Positions 62,939-64,000 of a DNA stretch of 64,000 nt are shown here, piece by piece (positions within the stretch are counted from its first letter, which is position 1; the number at the start of each line of letters is the position of its first letter). The stretch is from assembly GCF_021917145.1 (NCBI RefSeq), contig NC_061081.1, positions 9,386,100 through 9,450,099 on the forward strand, read 5' to 3'. The notes under the pieces are model-generated. The model did no database searches and was not told the origin of the DNA. It saw only the letters and a program-made list of their open reading frames with translations. Position numbers and translations under genes: made by a program. The stretch is from Hypomesus transpacificus (lineage: Eukaryota; Chordata; Actinopteri; Osmeriformes; Osmeridae).

Positions 62939-63784
62939 CAGATTTGTGAGACTGTGTTCTGGTGTGTGCAAGTGTGTACCTTGATCATGGAGTGAAGAGA
63001 GCAGGCAAACATCTTCCTGTACTCTGCTCTGATGTCCATCATGTCCACCTCACTACGAGACACCATCACCCTGATCAGGGTCTGGTCTTCAGTTCCTGCC
63101 CCCTGGGACACACACACACACACATACCGTGTGCGTTTCATAACACAACACATATGACATCACATATGACAACACATTAGGTATTGTCAGATTTTCAATC
63201 GCTAACATACCTACTTACCATCATTTAGTGATGCTATCGATTGATCTGCTTACCTTTAAGGAGTTGTAGAGAGTCTCAGCAAAGTAGGCAGGCACACTCC
63301 TAGCACACTTCACTACAGGTCAGAGATGGACAAAGATGATGTGAGGAGAGAGAATTAGTGGTACCACTTTAGAATGAGATATAGTGCGTGTGTGAGTTGT
63401 CCTAGCACATTTGGTGCCCTAGGCAAGGTTTACCAACCCCCCGGGGCACCAAGCACAACACGGACATGTGACGTGCCGTGGTTGGCGCCCTCTGCTGGTC
63501 GTGTGTTTGAAACTCAAGGACAGCGGGAGGGTTAATTTAGTTGGATGCACTTGGGAAATTGCATCACTTGGGAAATAGCATCCTATGTCACCTATAGCAC
63601 GGACCGGCACTGTGTGTGAGGGAGTTTGTGTGTCTTACCCACGGCCAGCAACAGGTTCTCCAGGTTTCCAGAAGTTTCTCTTTTGATGCTCTCCTCAATC
63701 TGATACCCTGACAGCTTCATATAGGCATCAAACACTGCAACACAGACACACCTTCAATATTTGACTCACCTTCATTATCACACA

Positions 63785-63819
<35 letters not shown>

Positions 63820-63911
63820 TTCCTCAGGTGCTCTGCACTCCTGTTTCCCAGGATGGTGACAAATTCCTGCTCATCGGTGCCAAATTTCTTCTCCCCAGCC
63901 TGGAACAGGGC
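62777..63911 (-). CDS. anxa5: Annexin A5-like, five C-terminal exons (gene continues off the right edge)
   Basis: Calcium-dependent phosphatidylserine-binding protein. Exons visible: 63818-63911, 63639-63734, 63254-63312, 62980-63102, 62777-62839, in phase and ending in TAA, encoding the last 144 residues. These cover annexin repeat III from [20 protein letters not shown] to [20 protein letters not shown], then repeat IV. The repeat IV type II calcium loop is intact ([20 protein letters not shown]) and the end is [19 protein letters not shown]; human ANXA5 ends GDTSGDYKKALLLLCGEDD. Repeats I-II lie beyond 64000. The FGTDEQEF and HLRK match favours A5 over other annexins; teleosts have more than one anxa5 copy and I cannot say which this is. 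Confidence 0.92.
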
Positions 63912-64000
63912 CTTAACCCCCACACACACAGCATCATCTTACAGGCAATAAGGACAAGTGACTGCAGATACAAATATTCCTTTGACTAAGCTGAAAATGT

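Noticed and set aside
63400-63620. Repeat-like segment with GCCCTAGGCAAGG and GGACCGGCAC in an ANXA5 intron
   Set aside because: It recalls a common fish repeat, but the ends are too degenerate to define an element or family.

Overview
The window is nuclear DNA of a ray-finned fish, most likely a teleost. It carries spliced vertebrate genes with GT-AG introns, mostly 80-1,500 bp long, dense (CA)n/(TC)n microsatellites, a tRNA-headed SINE ending in the L2-type 3' tail common in fish, and hAT-type DNA elements. I cannot name the species. No retrovirus, LTR element or Polinton was recognised.

Layout. The left part (1-22 kb) is read on the minus strand: exon 1 of carboxypeptidase E (CPE, rest off-window), MSMO1 (complete CDS), KLHL2 (complete CDS, 15 exons), MED28 (complete, 4 exons), LAP3 (complete, 12 exons) and CLRN2 (complete, 3 exons). 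At about 22 kb transcription diverges. TAPT1 (15 coding exons) and PROM1 (27 coding exons across 16 kb) run on the plus strand, followed by two small secreted-protein genes, FGFBP2 and FGFBP1, whose coding regions are single exons. After about 6 kb of repeat-rich intergenic DNA, the 3' half of an annexin A5 gene enters on the minus strand and continues past the right edge.

For the complete multi-exon genes, the exon chains were built by hand from splice sites, reading phase and resemblance to the mammalian proteins. Each chain closes in phase from ATG to stop: MSMO1 291 aa, KLHL2 590, MED28 182, LAP3 516, CLRN2 233, TAPT1 624, PROM1 968.

The genes do not form one pathway. They are a conserved-synteny block: CPE-MSMO1-KLHL2 are neighbours on human 4q32, MED28-LAP3-CLRN2 and TAPT1-PROM1-FGFBP2-FGFBP1 are on human 4p15, and ANXA5 is on 4q. 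The most notable items outside the standard genes are: a SINE whose tRNA A-box segment has been amplified to seven tandem copies; a 784-bp hAT deletion derivative with BED-finger remnants and a perfect 8-bp target duplication; a palindromic hAT-like MITE; a decayed partial copy of an MSMO1 exon inside its own intron; phase-neutral candidate cassette exons in TAPT1 (75 nt) and PROM1 (24 nt); and three Pumilio-type motifs in the MSMO1 3' UTR minisatellite.
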